Shown here one piece after another: positions 6,653 through 14,018 of a stretch of 25,435 nt of DNA. Made by a program: the position numbers and the translations under genes. How positions within the stretch are numbered: position 1 is the stretch's first letter; each line of letters starts with the position of its first letter. A model generated the notes under the pieces. That model was not told the origin of the DNA, ran no database searches, and was given only the letters and a program-made list of their open reading frames with translations. This DNA is from Ga0077527 sp032128415. Its GTDB lineage: Bacteria > Pseudomonadota > Gammaproteobacteria > Burkholderiales > SG8-41. Location: assembly GCA_032128415.1 (NCBI GenBank), contig JAQBGW010000084.1:1-25435 (forward strand), given 5' to 3'.

Positions 6653-7636
6653 TTACAGTCGCGGTGAGGGCAGCAGCGTGAGGCGGAAACCTGCGGCGCC
6701 GAGATCGCCGGTCTCCAGCGCAAGCCGCACCGTGAGTTCGGCGTTCGCGGCAAGGCCCGAGTGCGCATCTCGCCCCGGATCCAGATATTCTGCCGGCAGA
6801 AATATGCGCCGTGCCAGTGTGTGATCGTTGAAATTGGTCAACACCAGATCCAGCGCCGGATACGCAACGTCATGTCCTGCATGATTTCGTAAAGTTGCCG
6901 TCAATTGAATTCGATCAGGGCGCGCCTGATCGAGCGTCTGCAAATCGGAAGCTTCAATGACAATGGCCTTCGGGAGCTGTGGCAGGGGTATGCTGCAACC
7001 GGCTTCCACACAAGCGGCAGTCAGCCATTGCCGCACCAGTGAATCCCGCGCGGCAATTTCCCCACGATAAAAAAAGATGCCTTGCGCAGCAAGCGCCAGC
7101 AGCAACAATGCACACGCCGCGACCAACCAGGGGCTGCGCTGCGCTCCAGGGATCGGCGCGGCGGTGTGATACACGAACGGATTGTCCGGAGACACGGCGG
7201 ATTCCTGTGTTTCCGCCCGTACCGTTTCCGCCCGTGCTGCCTCCGCCCGTGCTGCCTCCACCTCCACTGACTCCTCGTCTACCGCTTCCGCCAGTGGTTC
7301 CACTGCCTCCGCTGGCAGCACCAAATTCATGGCCGCTGCCGCGTCCGTCGATACCAGCACGGGTTCCGGCAGGTTGACAGACGGTGCGGCGATGGGTGTC
7401 ACGGGTACTGTCGAAGCCACCATCGCCGCGGGCGACGCAACCGGTGGTGATGCCGTTATCGGCGGTGGCGCAGCAGTCTGGCCAGCATCCGTCTGCATTT
7501 CCGGAACCAGCGACGCAAGGCCATTAAATATTTGCATGCACCGCCCACAGCGTACCTGCCCGCCATGCGCCTGTAGTTGTTCCAGCGTAATGCGAAAGGT
7601 AGTGTGACAATGCCTGCAGCGGGTGATTATCGACAT
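6653..7636 (-). CDS. Zinc-ribbon, DUF3426 family membrane protein
   Basis: The 327-residue protein has an N-terminal MJ0042-type zinc ribbon (CRHC at 7-10 and CGRC at 30-33), a long low-complexity acidic/alanine linker containing a tandem AARAE-like repeat, one membrane segment (about residues 168-190, in PWLVAACALLLLALAAQG), and a C-terminal DUF3426 beta domain containing LRNHAGHDVAYPALDLVL. The family is common in betaproteobacteria directly behind prmA, as here with a 10-base gap, and its function is unknown. The cytoplasmic zinc ribbon plus outer domain suggests a membrane-spanning sensor or assembly factor, but that is inference. Confidence 0.85.
   Translation of the reverse strand: MSIITRCRHCHTTFRITLEQLQAHGGQVRCGRCMQIFNGLASLVPEMQTDAGQTAAPPPITASPPVASPAAMVASTVPVTPIAAPSVNLPEPVLVSTDAAAAMNLVLPAEAVEPLAEAVDEESVEVEAARAEAARAETVRAETQESAVSPDNPFVYHTAAPIPGAQRSPWLVAACALLLLALAAQGIFFYRGEIAARDSLVRQWLTAACVEAGCSIPLPQLPKAIVIEASDLQTLDQARPDRIQLTATLRNHAGHDVAYPALDLVLTNFNDHTLARRIFLPAEYLDPGRDAHSGLAANAELTVRLALETGDLGAAGFRLTLLPSPRL
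7209..7268 (-). repeat. Four-unit 15-bp tandem repeat inside the DUF3426 gene
   Basis: Four imperfect 15-bp units (7209-7223, 7224-7238, 7239-7253, 7254-7268) share the core TTCCGCCCGTGC/CTCCGCCCGTGC on the plus strand. They are in frame, so copy number changes would lengthen or shorten the linker by five residues (A-A-R-A-E type) without breaking the gene. Confidence 0.8.
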
Positions 7637-7646
7637 ATTCTCTACT

Positions 7647-8537
7647 CTACCTGCGAATGCCGCTCAGCAACACCCAACCGTCCTCATGTTCTGCCGGCTG
7701 CATGTCGAAATCCACGGTATAACAATCCCGCACGGCAGCGGCCTGCTCAGAAAGTATGCCCGAGAGCGCGATACGTCCACCGGGGCGCGTCAGGCGCCCG
7801 AGCAGCGGCGCCAGCACGGTCAGCGGATTGGCGAGAATATTGGCGACGACTAACGTCGCCGGCACAACGGCCGGATCTTCTGCATCAACAAAACGGATGC
7901 GAACACCATTCTGTTCGGCATTGTTGCGTGCGGCAGGCAGCGCCTGTAAGTCAATATCCACCCCGCAAGCTGCCGCGGCGCCCAGCTTCATTGCCGCAAT
8001 GGCAAGAATTCCTGAACCGCATCCGTAGTCCAGCACGTCCATACCCGGTTGTACCGTCGCCGCCAGCCAGCGCAGGCACAGCCGCGTCGTCGGGTGTGCC
8101 CCGGTACCGAACGCGACGCCCGGATCGAGAATGATGTTGATTGCGCCGGGATCTGGTGGCATATGCCAGCTCGGCACCACCCACAATCGTGGCGTGATCT
8201 GCATGGGGTGGAATTGGCTCTGGGTCAGGCTTACCCAGTCGGCGTCTTCCACGCGTTCGACGCTGAATGCGGGGGTCGCGCTAACCTCTGCGACACGCAA
8301 CGCCGTGGGTACCGCCACATAAATGTCGTCGTCGATGGCAAACAGCGCGCTGATGCGGTTGTGGCGCCAACCTGTCGCCGGCGCCTCGCCAGGCTCCGCG
8401 AAAATCGGCCGCTCCTCAGCAGTTCCGGCCGCAGCGTCCTGTACGTCCACCGCCAAAGCGCCTGCCACAAGCAAGGCATCGGTTAACACTTCGACCGCAC
8501 TTTCTTCCACATGAATGATGGCGCAGAGCCAGGGCAT
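7647..8537 (-). CDS. prmA: Ribosomal protein L11 methyltransferase
   Basis: This 296-residue SAM-dependent enzyme trimethylates ribosomal protein L11. The N-terminal L11-recognition domain is followed by a Rossmann methyltransferase domain with DPGVAFGTGAHPTT, the SAM-binding LDYGCGSGILAIAA, an acidic loop GVDID, and the NILANPL catalytic-site motif; the order and length are typical. It starts 31 bases after accC and ends 10 bases before the DUF3426 gene, in the standard betaproteobacterial order accB-accC-prmA. Confidence 0.97.
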   Translation of the reverse strand: MPWLCAIIHVEESAVEVLTDALLVAGALAVDVQDAAAGTAEERPIFAEPGEAPATGWRHNRISALFAIDDDIYVAVPTALRVAEVSATPAFSVERVEDADWVSLTQSQFHPMQITPRLWVVPSWHMPPDPGAINIILDPGVAFGTGAHPTTRLCLRWLAATVQPGMDVLDYGCGSGILAIAAMKLGAAAACGVDIDLQALPAARNNAEQNGVRIRFVDAEDPAVVPATLVVANILANPLTVLAPLLGRLTRPGGRIALSGILSEQAAAVRDCYTVDFDMQPAEHEDGWVLLSGIRR

Positions 8538-8555
8538 GATGTGGTTTCGCTGAAG

Positions 8556-8582
8556 CCCGCGAGCCGCCTTATTCGGCGCGGG
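8556..8582 (-). other. Inverted repeat across the accC stop codon
   Basis: CCCGCG/CGCGGG plus CCG/CGG form a nine-pair stem with a two-base bulge and a seven-base loop that contains the accC stop codon region. No T run follows on the minus strand, so it is not a normal terminator. Confidence 0.45.
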
Positions 8583-9924
8583 TCAGCTTTGTCAGCCGCT
8601 CTTCGAGATAATGAATACTCGTACCGCCACGCTGGAATGCAGCATCACGCAGCAATTCCTGATGCAGGGGCAGATTGGTTTTGATGCCTTCGATAACGGT
8701 CTCTGACAGCGCAATCTGCAGCCGCGCAATCGCCTGCGTACGCGTGTCGCCATAGGCAATGATTTTGCCGAGCAGTGAATCGTAATGGGGCGGGACAAAG
8801 TATCCGCTGTAAACATGTGAGTCCACCCGGATGCCTGGACCGCCCGGCATGTGCAGCGAGGTAATACGCCCGGGGGACGGCGTGAATTTGTACGGGTCTT
8901 CCGCGTTAATGCGGCATTCGACAGCATGGCCCTTCAGCGCGATGTCCTTTTGCCGCAATGTGAGCTTCTCCCCGGCCGCCACACGTATCTGCAATTGCAC
9001 CAGGTCATGACCGGTGATGAGTTCTGTGACGGGATGTTCAACCTGGAGCCGCGTGTTCATTTCAATGAAATAGAACTCGCCGCCCTCGTAGAGGAATTCG
9101 AACGTGCCGGCCCCTTCATAGCGAATTTTGCGACAGGCCTCGGTGCAACGTTCAGCGATACGGACGCGCGCCCGCTCGTTGAGCAGCGGCGCCGGCGCCT
9201 CTTCGATGACCTTCTGGTGGCGGCGTTGCATGGAACAATCGCGATCACCGAAATACAGTACGTTACGGTGTTTGTCGGCGAGTATCTGGATTTCGATGTG
9301 CCGCGGTTTCTCGAGGTATTTTTCCATGTACACCGACGGGTTGCCGAAAGCCGCCTGCGCCTCCGCCCGCGTGGTGTTGATCGCGTTCATCAACGCCGCC
9401 TCGGTATGCACGACACGCATGCCGCGCCCGCCACCACCGCCAGCCGCCTTGATGATCACCGGATAACCGATCAGCTTGGCCGTTTTGACGGCGTCCTTAG
9501 TGTCTTCGGGGAGCGCGCCGTCCATGCCGGGGACAACCGGAATTCCGGCTTTTTTCATGGCATTTTTGGCGCTGACCTTGTCGCCCATCAGACGTATGGT
9601 CTCTGCCCGCGGACCGATGAAGGTAAAACCGCTTTGTTCGACACGCTCCGCGAAATCAGCATTCTCCGACAGAAAACCATAACCGGGATGTATGGCCTCG
9701 GCATCCGTTACTTCCGCCGCGCTGATGATCGCCGGCACGTTCAGGTAACTGCCCACAGAGGCTGCCGGCCCTATACAGACTGACTCGTCGGCAAGTCGCA
9801 CGTACTTCGCGTCGGCGTCGGCTTCGGAATGCACCACTACCGTTTTAATGCCCATTTCGCGACAGGCACGCTGGATGCGCAGCGCGATTTCGCCGCGATT
9901 GGCTATGAGAATCTTTTCAAACAT
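8569..9924 (-). CDS. accC: Acetyl-CoA carboxylase, biotin carboxylase subunit
   Basis: The 451-residue ATP-grasp enzyme carboxylates the biotin on BCCP, the first half-reaction of malonyl-CoA formation. It opens with the biotin-carboxylase N-domain (FEKILIANRGEIALRIQRAC), followed by IHPGYGFLSENA, the glycine-rich ATP loop AAGGGGGRGMRVV, the RDCSMQRRHQKVIEEAPAP segment and the active-site run FIEMNTRLQVEHPVTE. The length equals that of E. coli AccC. It lies 47 bases after accB; the subunits form a complex together with AccA/AccD, which are not in the window. Confidence 0.98.
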   Translation of the reverse strand: MFEKILIANRGEIALRIQRACREMGIKTVVVHSEADADAKYVRLADESVCIGPAASVGSYLNVPAIISAAEVTDAEAIHPGYGFLSENADFAERVEQSGFTFIGPRAETIRLMGDKVSAKNAMKKAGIPVVPGMDGALPEDTKDAVKTAKLIGYPVIIKAAGGGGGRGMRVVHTEAALMNAINTTRAEAQAAFGNPSVYMEKYLEKPRHIEIQILADKHRNVLYFGDRDCSMQRRHQKVIEEAPAPLLNERARVRIAERCTEACRKIRYEGAGTFEFLYEGGEFYFIEMNTRLQVEHPVTELITGHDLVQLQIRVAAGEKLTLRQKDIALKGHAVECRINAEDPYKFTPSPGRITSLHMPGGPGIRVDSHVYSGYFVPPHYDSLLGKIIAYGDTRTQAIARLQIALSETVIEGIKTNLPLHQELLRDAAFQRGGTSIHYLEERLTKLTRAE

Positions 9925-9971
9925 GAGGGATTTGCCGGATTGTTTACGTCACCGGTACGTCGTCAGCGGTT

Positions 9972-10421
9972 TCAGCCGATAACGAAAAGCGGTTGCCCGT
10001 ATTCGACCGGTTGACCGTTTTCGACCAATATCGCTTTGATGACACCATCGTGATCTGCCTCGATTTCATTGAGCAGTTTCATCGCCTCAATGATGCACAC
10101 CGTCTCACCGGACTTGACGGTTTGTCCGACCTCGACAAACGACTTGGCGCCCGGTGCAGCAGACCGGTAGAACGTTCCTACCATCGGCGATTTGACCATG
10201 TGGCCCTCGGGCTCTGCCGGCGGTACATCGGCGGCCGCCGCTGCCGCAACCGGCACGACGAGCGGTGTCGCCGGCACGACGTGCTGGGGAATCGCCATGG
10301 GTGCGCCAGGCGCACCCATTCGGCTGATACGCACCCGCTCCTCGCCTTCGGTAATTTCCAGTTCGGCAATGCCGGACTGCTCAACCAGGTCAATTAACGT
10401 TTTCAGCTTGCGCAAATCCAT
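9972..10421 (-). CDS. accB: Acetyl-CoA carboxylase, biotin carboxyl carrier protein
   Basis: The 149-residue BCCP carries CO2 on biotin between AccC and AccA/AccD. It has an N-terminal helical domain (about 1-35), a flexible Ala/Pro/Val linker (about 38-72), and a biotinyl domain with the EAMKLLNEIE motif, K115 being the biotinylation site. The thumb insertion typical of AccB is present (SAAPGAKSFVEVG). ATG 10421 overlaps nothing but begins three bases after the aroQ stop, with AAGGG seven bases upstream, so it is translated right behind aroQ. Confidence 0.97.
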   Translation of the reverse strand: MDLRKLKTLIDLVEQSGIAELEITEGEERVRISRMGAPGAPMAIPQHVVPATPLVVPVAAAAAADVPPAEPEGHMVKSPMVGTFYRSAAPGAKSFVEVGQTVKSGETVCIIEAMKLLNEIEADHDGVIKAILVENGQPVEYGQPLFVIG

Positions 10422-10424
10422 GGC

Positions 10425-10877
10425 TCAACCCTTGTTGTTGTGGCGCAGTGCGTAGTCCAGCGCGAGTTCATAACCTGCTGCCCCCAGACCGCTGATCACG
10501 CCTACGGCGAGGTCGGAAAAATACGATTCGCGGCGAAACGCCTCCCGGGCAAACACATTCGACAAGTGAATTTCAACAAACGGAATGGCTACCGCCGCCA
10601 GCGCATCGCGCAAAGCCACGCTGGTATGGGTGTAGGCAGCGGGATTGATCAGGATGAAGGAAACCCCATCGCGACCGGCCTGTTGCACACGTTCCACCAG
10701 TTCCGCTTCCGCATTGCTTTGGAACGTCGCCAGCACGGCACCCGCAGCCAGCGCACGCGCCTGCAGGCGCGTTTCGATTTCGGCCAGAGTAGTCGCGCCG
10801 TAGATATCCGGCTCGCGCGATCCCAGCAGATTAAGGTTAGGGCCGTTGATCAGCAGCAGTTGTTTGGATTGCGCCAT
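10425..10877 (-). CDS. aroQ: 3-dehydroquinate dehydratase, type II
   Basis: This 150-residue enzyme performs the third step of the shikimate pathway, dehydrating 3-dehydroquinate to 3-dehydroshikimate. It has the signature NGPNLNLLG (11-19) with the catalytic tyrosine Y26 in EPDIYG, QSNAEAELV, and the histidine segment in FVEIHLSNV. The ATG at 10877 is supported by GGAG upstream and normal length; the frame extends upstream through the leader without support. It is the first gene of the aroQ-accB-accC-prmA-DUF3426 run. Confidence 0.96.
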   Translation of the reverse strand: MAQSKQLLLINGPNLNLLGSREPDIYGATTLAEIETRLQARALAAGAVLATFQSNAEAELVERVQQAGRDGVSFILINPAAYTHTSVALRDALAAVAIPFVEIHLSNVFAREAFRRESYFSDLAVGVISGLGAAGYELALDYALRHNNKG

Positions 10878-10887
10878 ACCGCTCCGG

Positions 10888-10915
10888 TTTATAATGCGCC
10901 TGCCTTGGTGCCCAA
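10888..10915 (-). promoter_or_regulatory. Proximal promoter candidate for aroQ
   Basis: TTGGGC (10915-10910) and TATAAA (10893-10888) are 16 bases apart. The -10 ends 10 bases before the aroQ ATG, leaving a leader of only a few bases around the GGAG site, so it is weaker as a candidate than the distal TATAAT. Confidence 0.35.
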
Positions 10916-10948
10916 ATTTATTGACTAATATCCGCGCCCAGGATTGAT

Positions 10949-10978
10949 GGTAGTTTAGTTGCCATTGCAAAAACTACC
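10949..10978 (-). promoter_or_regulatory. Stable hairpin in the aroQ-accBC leader
   Basis: On the minus strand GGTAGTTT plus TTGC pairs with GCAA plus AAACTACC, giving 12 base pairs with a two-base bulge (CT) and an AATG tetraloop. No T run follows, so it is not a simple terminator. It lies about 70 bases before the aroQ start. Confidence 0.6.
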
Positions 10979-11068
10979 TTGGCGACGAAGATAGCTAATT
11001 TTGCCAGAAGTTAGCAACAAAAGTCTTATTTTAATTAGAATTCGGCGCAGATCGCAATCTAGCTATTT

Positions 11069-11074
11069 ATTATA
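11069..11074 (-). promoter_or_regulatory. Distal -10 element for the aroQ-acc operon
   Basis: A perfect TATAAT on the minus strand; no good -35 is seen at 16-18 bases, though the small inverted repeat GGCG/CGCC lies just upstream. Transcription from here would give a leader of about 185 bases. Confidence 0.45.
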
Positions 11075-11288
11075 CCCGAACGCGGCGTTTTCGCGCCTAC
11101 CTGCCGTCCCTGTCGATACTCTCAAAAGATCTGGAGGCAATGCTCGAATAACGATGATTTCTAATTTTATGACATTTAGAAGAAGTTAAGCGATTTTAAA
11201 GCCGAGTTGCCGGTAGATCGCTGCCGTAGCGAAGCGCCGTTGTCTCAAAATAGCAGGGATTTAGGCCTAATCCGGCCACTGATGCGCG

Positions 11289-11822
11289 TTACATCAAAGG
11301 GGTTAGTTGCGCCCGCAGACTCGCTGCGGAAATACCCCCGGCAAGTCCGCTCACCAGTCGTCCAGAGCGATCGACCACCAGCGTATAGGGCAGAACACCC
11401 GCCTTGTTTCCGGCCCGGCGCGAAAGATCGATCGACTCCATGCCGCCGAGCAGCAGCGGATAGTTAATCTGGAATTCCGCGGCAAAACTCCGGACCTGGT
11501 CAGCTTGGTCTATGGCGATACCGATAAATTGCAGTCCTTGGTCGCCGTATTCACGCTGCAGCTTGACGAAAATCGGGATCTCTTCGCGGCACGGCCCGCA
11601 CCAGGTTGCCCAGTAATTAATCACTAGTACACGCCCGAGAAAATCGCCTGGCGACTGTTCCTTGCCGTCCAGCGCGGTCAACCGACTGGCCAGTATTTCC
11701 GCTATCGAGGAGTCGGTAGTTGATGCTGCCGTCGTGCCGCGCCAGCGGTGGAAACCGTAGCCCGCCGCGGCGACTGCGCCGCCGATCGCAGCAAAGATTA
11801 CGGCGCGGCGCGCCGGAGTCAC
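11289..11822 (-). CDS. TlpA/ResA-like thiol:disulfide oxidoreductase
   Basis: The 177-residue protein has an N-terminal hydrophobic anchor or signal (about 7-24) and a periplasmic thioredoxin fold of the TlpA/ResA group: VINYWATWCGPCREE with the redox pair C75/C78, the insertion typical of the group (about 98-120), and the cis-proline in GVLPYTLVVDRSG. Such proteins reduce disulfides in the periplasm, for example in apocytochrome c or copper-site assembly. Its GTG start overlaps the dsbD stop as GTGA, so it is translationally coupled to DsbD, the likely electron donor. A periplasmic reductant role for DsbD-supplied electrons is therefore the best inference. Confidence 0.92.
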   Translation of the reverse strand: MTPARRAVIFAAIGGAVAAAGYGFHRWRGTTAASTTDSSIAEILASRLTALDGKEQSPGDFLGRVLVINYWATWCGPCREEIPIFVKLQREYGDQGLQFIGIAIDQADQVRSFAAEFQINYPLLLGGMESIDLSRRAGNKAGVLPYTLVVDRSGRLVSGLAGGISAASLRAQLTPLM

Positions 11823-13666
11823 CGCGCGCCCAGCGCCTGATCCAGCATCACCACGAACTTGTCCGCCGGCTGGAAGCCGATGGCGCGCAAGCCCTGAATC
11901 TCACGGCCAGCGGGATCAAAGAATACGATGCCCGGCGGACCGAACAGCTTGAACCGCCGCAGCAACTGCTGGTGCTCCGGTGTTCCAGCCGTAACATCGG
12001 CCTGGAGTTTGATCATCGCCGAAAACCGCGACTGCACGGCCGGGTCGGTGAAGGTATAGCGCTCCATCTCCTTGCAACTGACGCACCAGTCCGCATAAAA
12101 ATCGAGCATGACCGTCTTGCCCGCAGCAGCTCGCACTGCAAGATCAAGCTCAGCCAGATTGCCCACCCGCTGAAAATTGACAGCGTGCGCCGCCGTGGCC
12201 GGGCCGCTGGCAGCACCGCGCAGTCCGGACAACGGCTGCAGCACGTCGCGCCCGCCCGACAGCGCACCGACCAGATAGGCGGCGCCCGCCACCAGCGTGA
12301 TGATGCCGACGCCTTTGCTGAGCCGCTCGAAGCCGCGCGCTGTCGACGGCAGCGGATCGATCGCCCGCAGGTAGATGCCGCAGACGATCAGCAATACCGC
12401 CCAGGCCAACATCTGCATGGATACCGGGATTACCGGCGATACCAGGTAAATGGCCACAGCGATCAGCAACACACCGAAAAACCGCTTGATGGTTTCCATC
12501 CACGGTCCGGCTTTGGGCATCAGTGCCCCTGCCGACGCACCGACTGCGAGCAGCGGCACGCCCATGCCCAGCGCCATTGCAAACAGCGCGCTGCCGCCGA
12601 GCACTCCATCACCGCTCTGGGAGATATAGAGCAACGCCCCCGCCAGCGGCGCCGCAACACAAGGCCCGACAATCAGTGCGGACAGCACGCCCATCGCAAA
12701 CACGCCGGCAAAATGCCCGCCATGCAGGCGATTGCTGGCATCGGCCAGGCGTGATTGCAGCGCCGCGGGCAGTTGCAGTTCGTAAAAACCGAACATCGAC
12801 ATGGCCAGCACTACGAACACCAGCGCGAAAGCGCCAAGTACCCACGGATTCTGCAGCGCAGCAGACAGCAGCGTGCCGGATACACCGGCAGCAACACCCG
12901 CCAGCGCATAAGTGATGGCCATACCCAATACATAAAGCCCGGACAACAACAAGCCATGGGTGCGCGTCATGTGTGGACCGCGACCGACGATAATGCCCGA
13001 CAAAATGGGCACCATCGGCAGCACGCAGGGCGTGAACGACAGGAGCAGGCCGAAGCCGAAAAAACTGGCGATCAGCAACCAGGTGTCGCCGCCAAACAGC
13101 TCGGCAATCAGCGTATCTTCTCCCTTCGCCCCCGCACCGGCTGCAGGCGTTACATCGCGCGATCCAGAAAACAGCTGCGACAGCCCAACGTCGCTGCCGC
13201 CCGAATCGCCGGTGAAAGCACCGATCGACGCCAGACGCAGTTCGGCTTTCTGCTCCAATGGTACGTAACACACGCCAACATCCGCGCAACCCTGCGATAC
13301 CGCAGTCAACACCATCCGATCGACCGGGGTCCCGCTGCGCATAGGCAATCTGATGCGCACCTCATCGCGATAAACCTGTGTTTCGCCGAAAAACTCGTCT
13401 TTCTTGATCTTTGCCGGCGGAAACTGCGGGCCGGACTCCGCCAGCAGCGCGGGCTCCAGAGTAAAGCGGAATTTGTCGCGATACATGTAATAGCCTTTGG
13501 CGATTACATAACGCACTTCGACAGCTTCGAGGCCGGAGACTCGCGCGCTGAACACAAAAGCCTTCTCCGGCTCCAGCAACTCCGGCTCGGCCGCCTGGGC
13601 CGCGCCCAGGCCGAACACGCAGCACCATATCAACCAGCGTAGCAACATATGTGTAGGGGCAAGCAT
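11819..13666 (-). CDS. dsbD: Thiol:disulfide interchange protein DsbD
   Basis: This 615-residue inner-membrane protein carries electrons from cytoplasmic thioredoxin to periplasmic reductases. All three parts are present: after a signal peptide ending near AQA, the N-terminal alpha domain with C127/C133 in QGCADVGVCYVP; eight-helix core with C214 in FTPCVLPMVP and C336 in GPCVAAPLAG; and a C-terminal thioredoxin-like gamma domain with WCVSCKEME (C528/C531). Start is ATG 13666 or ATG 13648; neither has a good ribosome binding site, and the second gives a more standard signal peptide. It follows cutA after 22 bases and overlaps the TlpA-like gene by four. Confidence 0.97.
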   Translation of the reverse strand: MLAPTHMLLRWLIWCCVFGLGAAQAAEPELLEPEKAFVFSARVSGLEAVEVRYVIAKGYYMYRDKFRFTLEPALLAESGPQFPPAKIKKDEFFGETQVYRDEVRIRLPMRSGTPVDRMVLTAVSQGCADVGVCYVPLEQKAELRLASIGAFTGDSGGSDVGLSQLFSGSRDVTPAAGAGAKGEDTLIAELFGGDTWLLIASFFGFGLLLSFTPCVLPMVPILSGIIVGRGPHMTRTHGLLLSGLYVLGMAITYALAGVAAGVSGTLLSAALQNPWVLGAFALVFVVLAMSMFGFYELQLPAALQSRLADASNRLHGGHFAGVFAMGVLSALIVGPCVAAPLAGALLYISQSGDGVLGGSALFAMALGMGVPLLAVGASAGALMPKAGPWMETIKRFFGVLLIAVAIYLVSPVIPVSMQMLAWAVLLIVCGIYLRAIDPLPSTARGFERLSKGVGIITLVAGAAYLVGALSGGRDVLQPLSGLRGAASGPATAAHAVNFQRVGNLAELDLAVRAAAGKTVMLDFYADWCVSCKEMERYTFTDPAVQSRFSAMIKLQADVTAGTPEHQQLLRRFKLFGPPGIVFFDPAGREIQGLRAIGFQPADKFVVMLDQALGAR

Positions 13667-13688
13667 GATAAAAGAGTGGGGCTCCGGT

Positions 13689-14018
13689 TCAGGCGGTTTC
13701 GCTGGCGACCCAAGCCAGATACCCAGGCAAACCGTGCGTCACTGGGACAGCAACGATTTCAGGAAGTTCGTAGGGATGTCGTTCGCGCATAGCCGATTCG
13801 AGTGCGGCATAACGGCGCACGGTGGTCTTGATCATCACCGGCACTTCCGTCACTTGCTCCAGAGTACCCTGCCAGCGATAAACCGACGTGCACGGTGCCA
13901 GCACATTGACGCAGGCCGCAAGCCGGGCATCAACCAGAAATTGCGCCAGTTGTCTTGCCGCGGATTCATCGGGCAGGCTGGAGTACACCAGCAGGACTGC
14001 ATCGGGATCAGCGTCCAC
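13689..14018 (-). CDS. cutA: CutA-like divalent-cation tolerance protein
   Basis: CutA is a small trimeric PII-like protein. Visible are DAVLLVYSSLPD, the ARLAACVNVLAP segment, YRWQG.....EVPVMIKTT and the ERHPYELPEI core motif. The start is set at GTG 14018, giving 109 residues: GGAG lies seven bases upstream and the length fits the family. A longer frame from 14060 would add 14 unconserved residues inside the preceding gene. The GTG overlaps the end of the SDR-like gene by 11 bases. Its placement before dsbD recalls the E. coli order cutA-dsbD. Confidence 0.93.
   Translation of the reverse strand: MDADPDAVLLVYSSLPDESAARQLAQFLVDARLAACVNVLAPCTSVYRWQGTLEQVTEVPVMIKTTVRRYAALESAMRERHPYELPEIVAVPVTHGLPGYLAWVASETA

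Larger units (their letters stand above)
10878..11288. other. 411-base non-coding region: aroQ-acc leader and upstream spacer
   Basis: No credible gene lies here. It is visibly richer in A/T than its neighbours. On the minus strand it contains a TATAAT (11069-11074), an imperfect hairpin (10994-11015), a strong hairpin (10949-10978) and a second promoter-like pair next to aroQ (10888-10915). The left-over part next to tlpA (11075-11288) shows only short inverted repeats such as GGCG/CGCC around 11084-11097; no clear terminator for the tlpA operon was found. Confidence 0.7.

Noticed and set aside
7209..7268. Short repeats as a possible CRISPR array
   Set aside because: Units are contiguous without spacers, imperfect and in frame within a coding sequence.
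8851..9783. 310-residue plus-strand open frame
   Set aside because: It is antisense to accC, shows no recognisable domain and has the Arg/His-rich composition of a shadow frame.
11001..11189. Possible small protein in the aroQ-tlpA gap
   Set aside because: The 62-codon frame needs a TTG start, has no ribosome binding site or homology visible, and covers the leader promoter.
12755..13642. 295-residue plus-strand open frame
   Set aside because: Antisense to dsbD, dominated by Gln/Arg/His, with no family resemblance.
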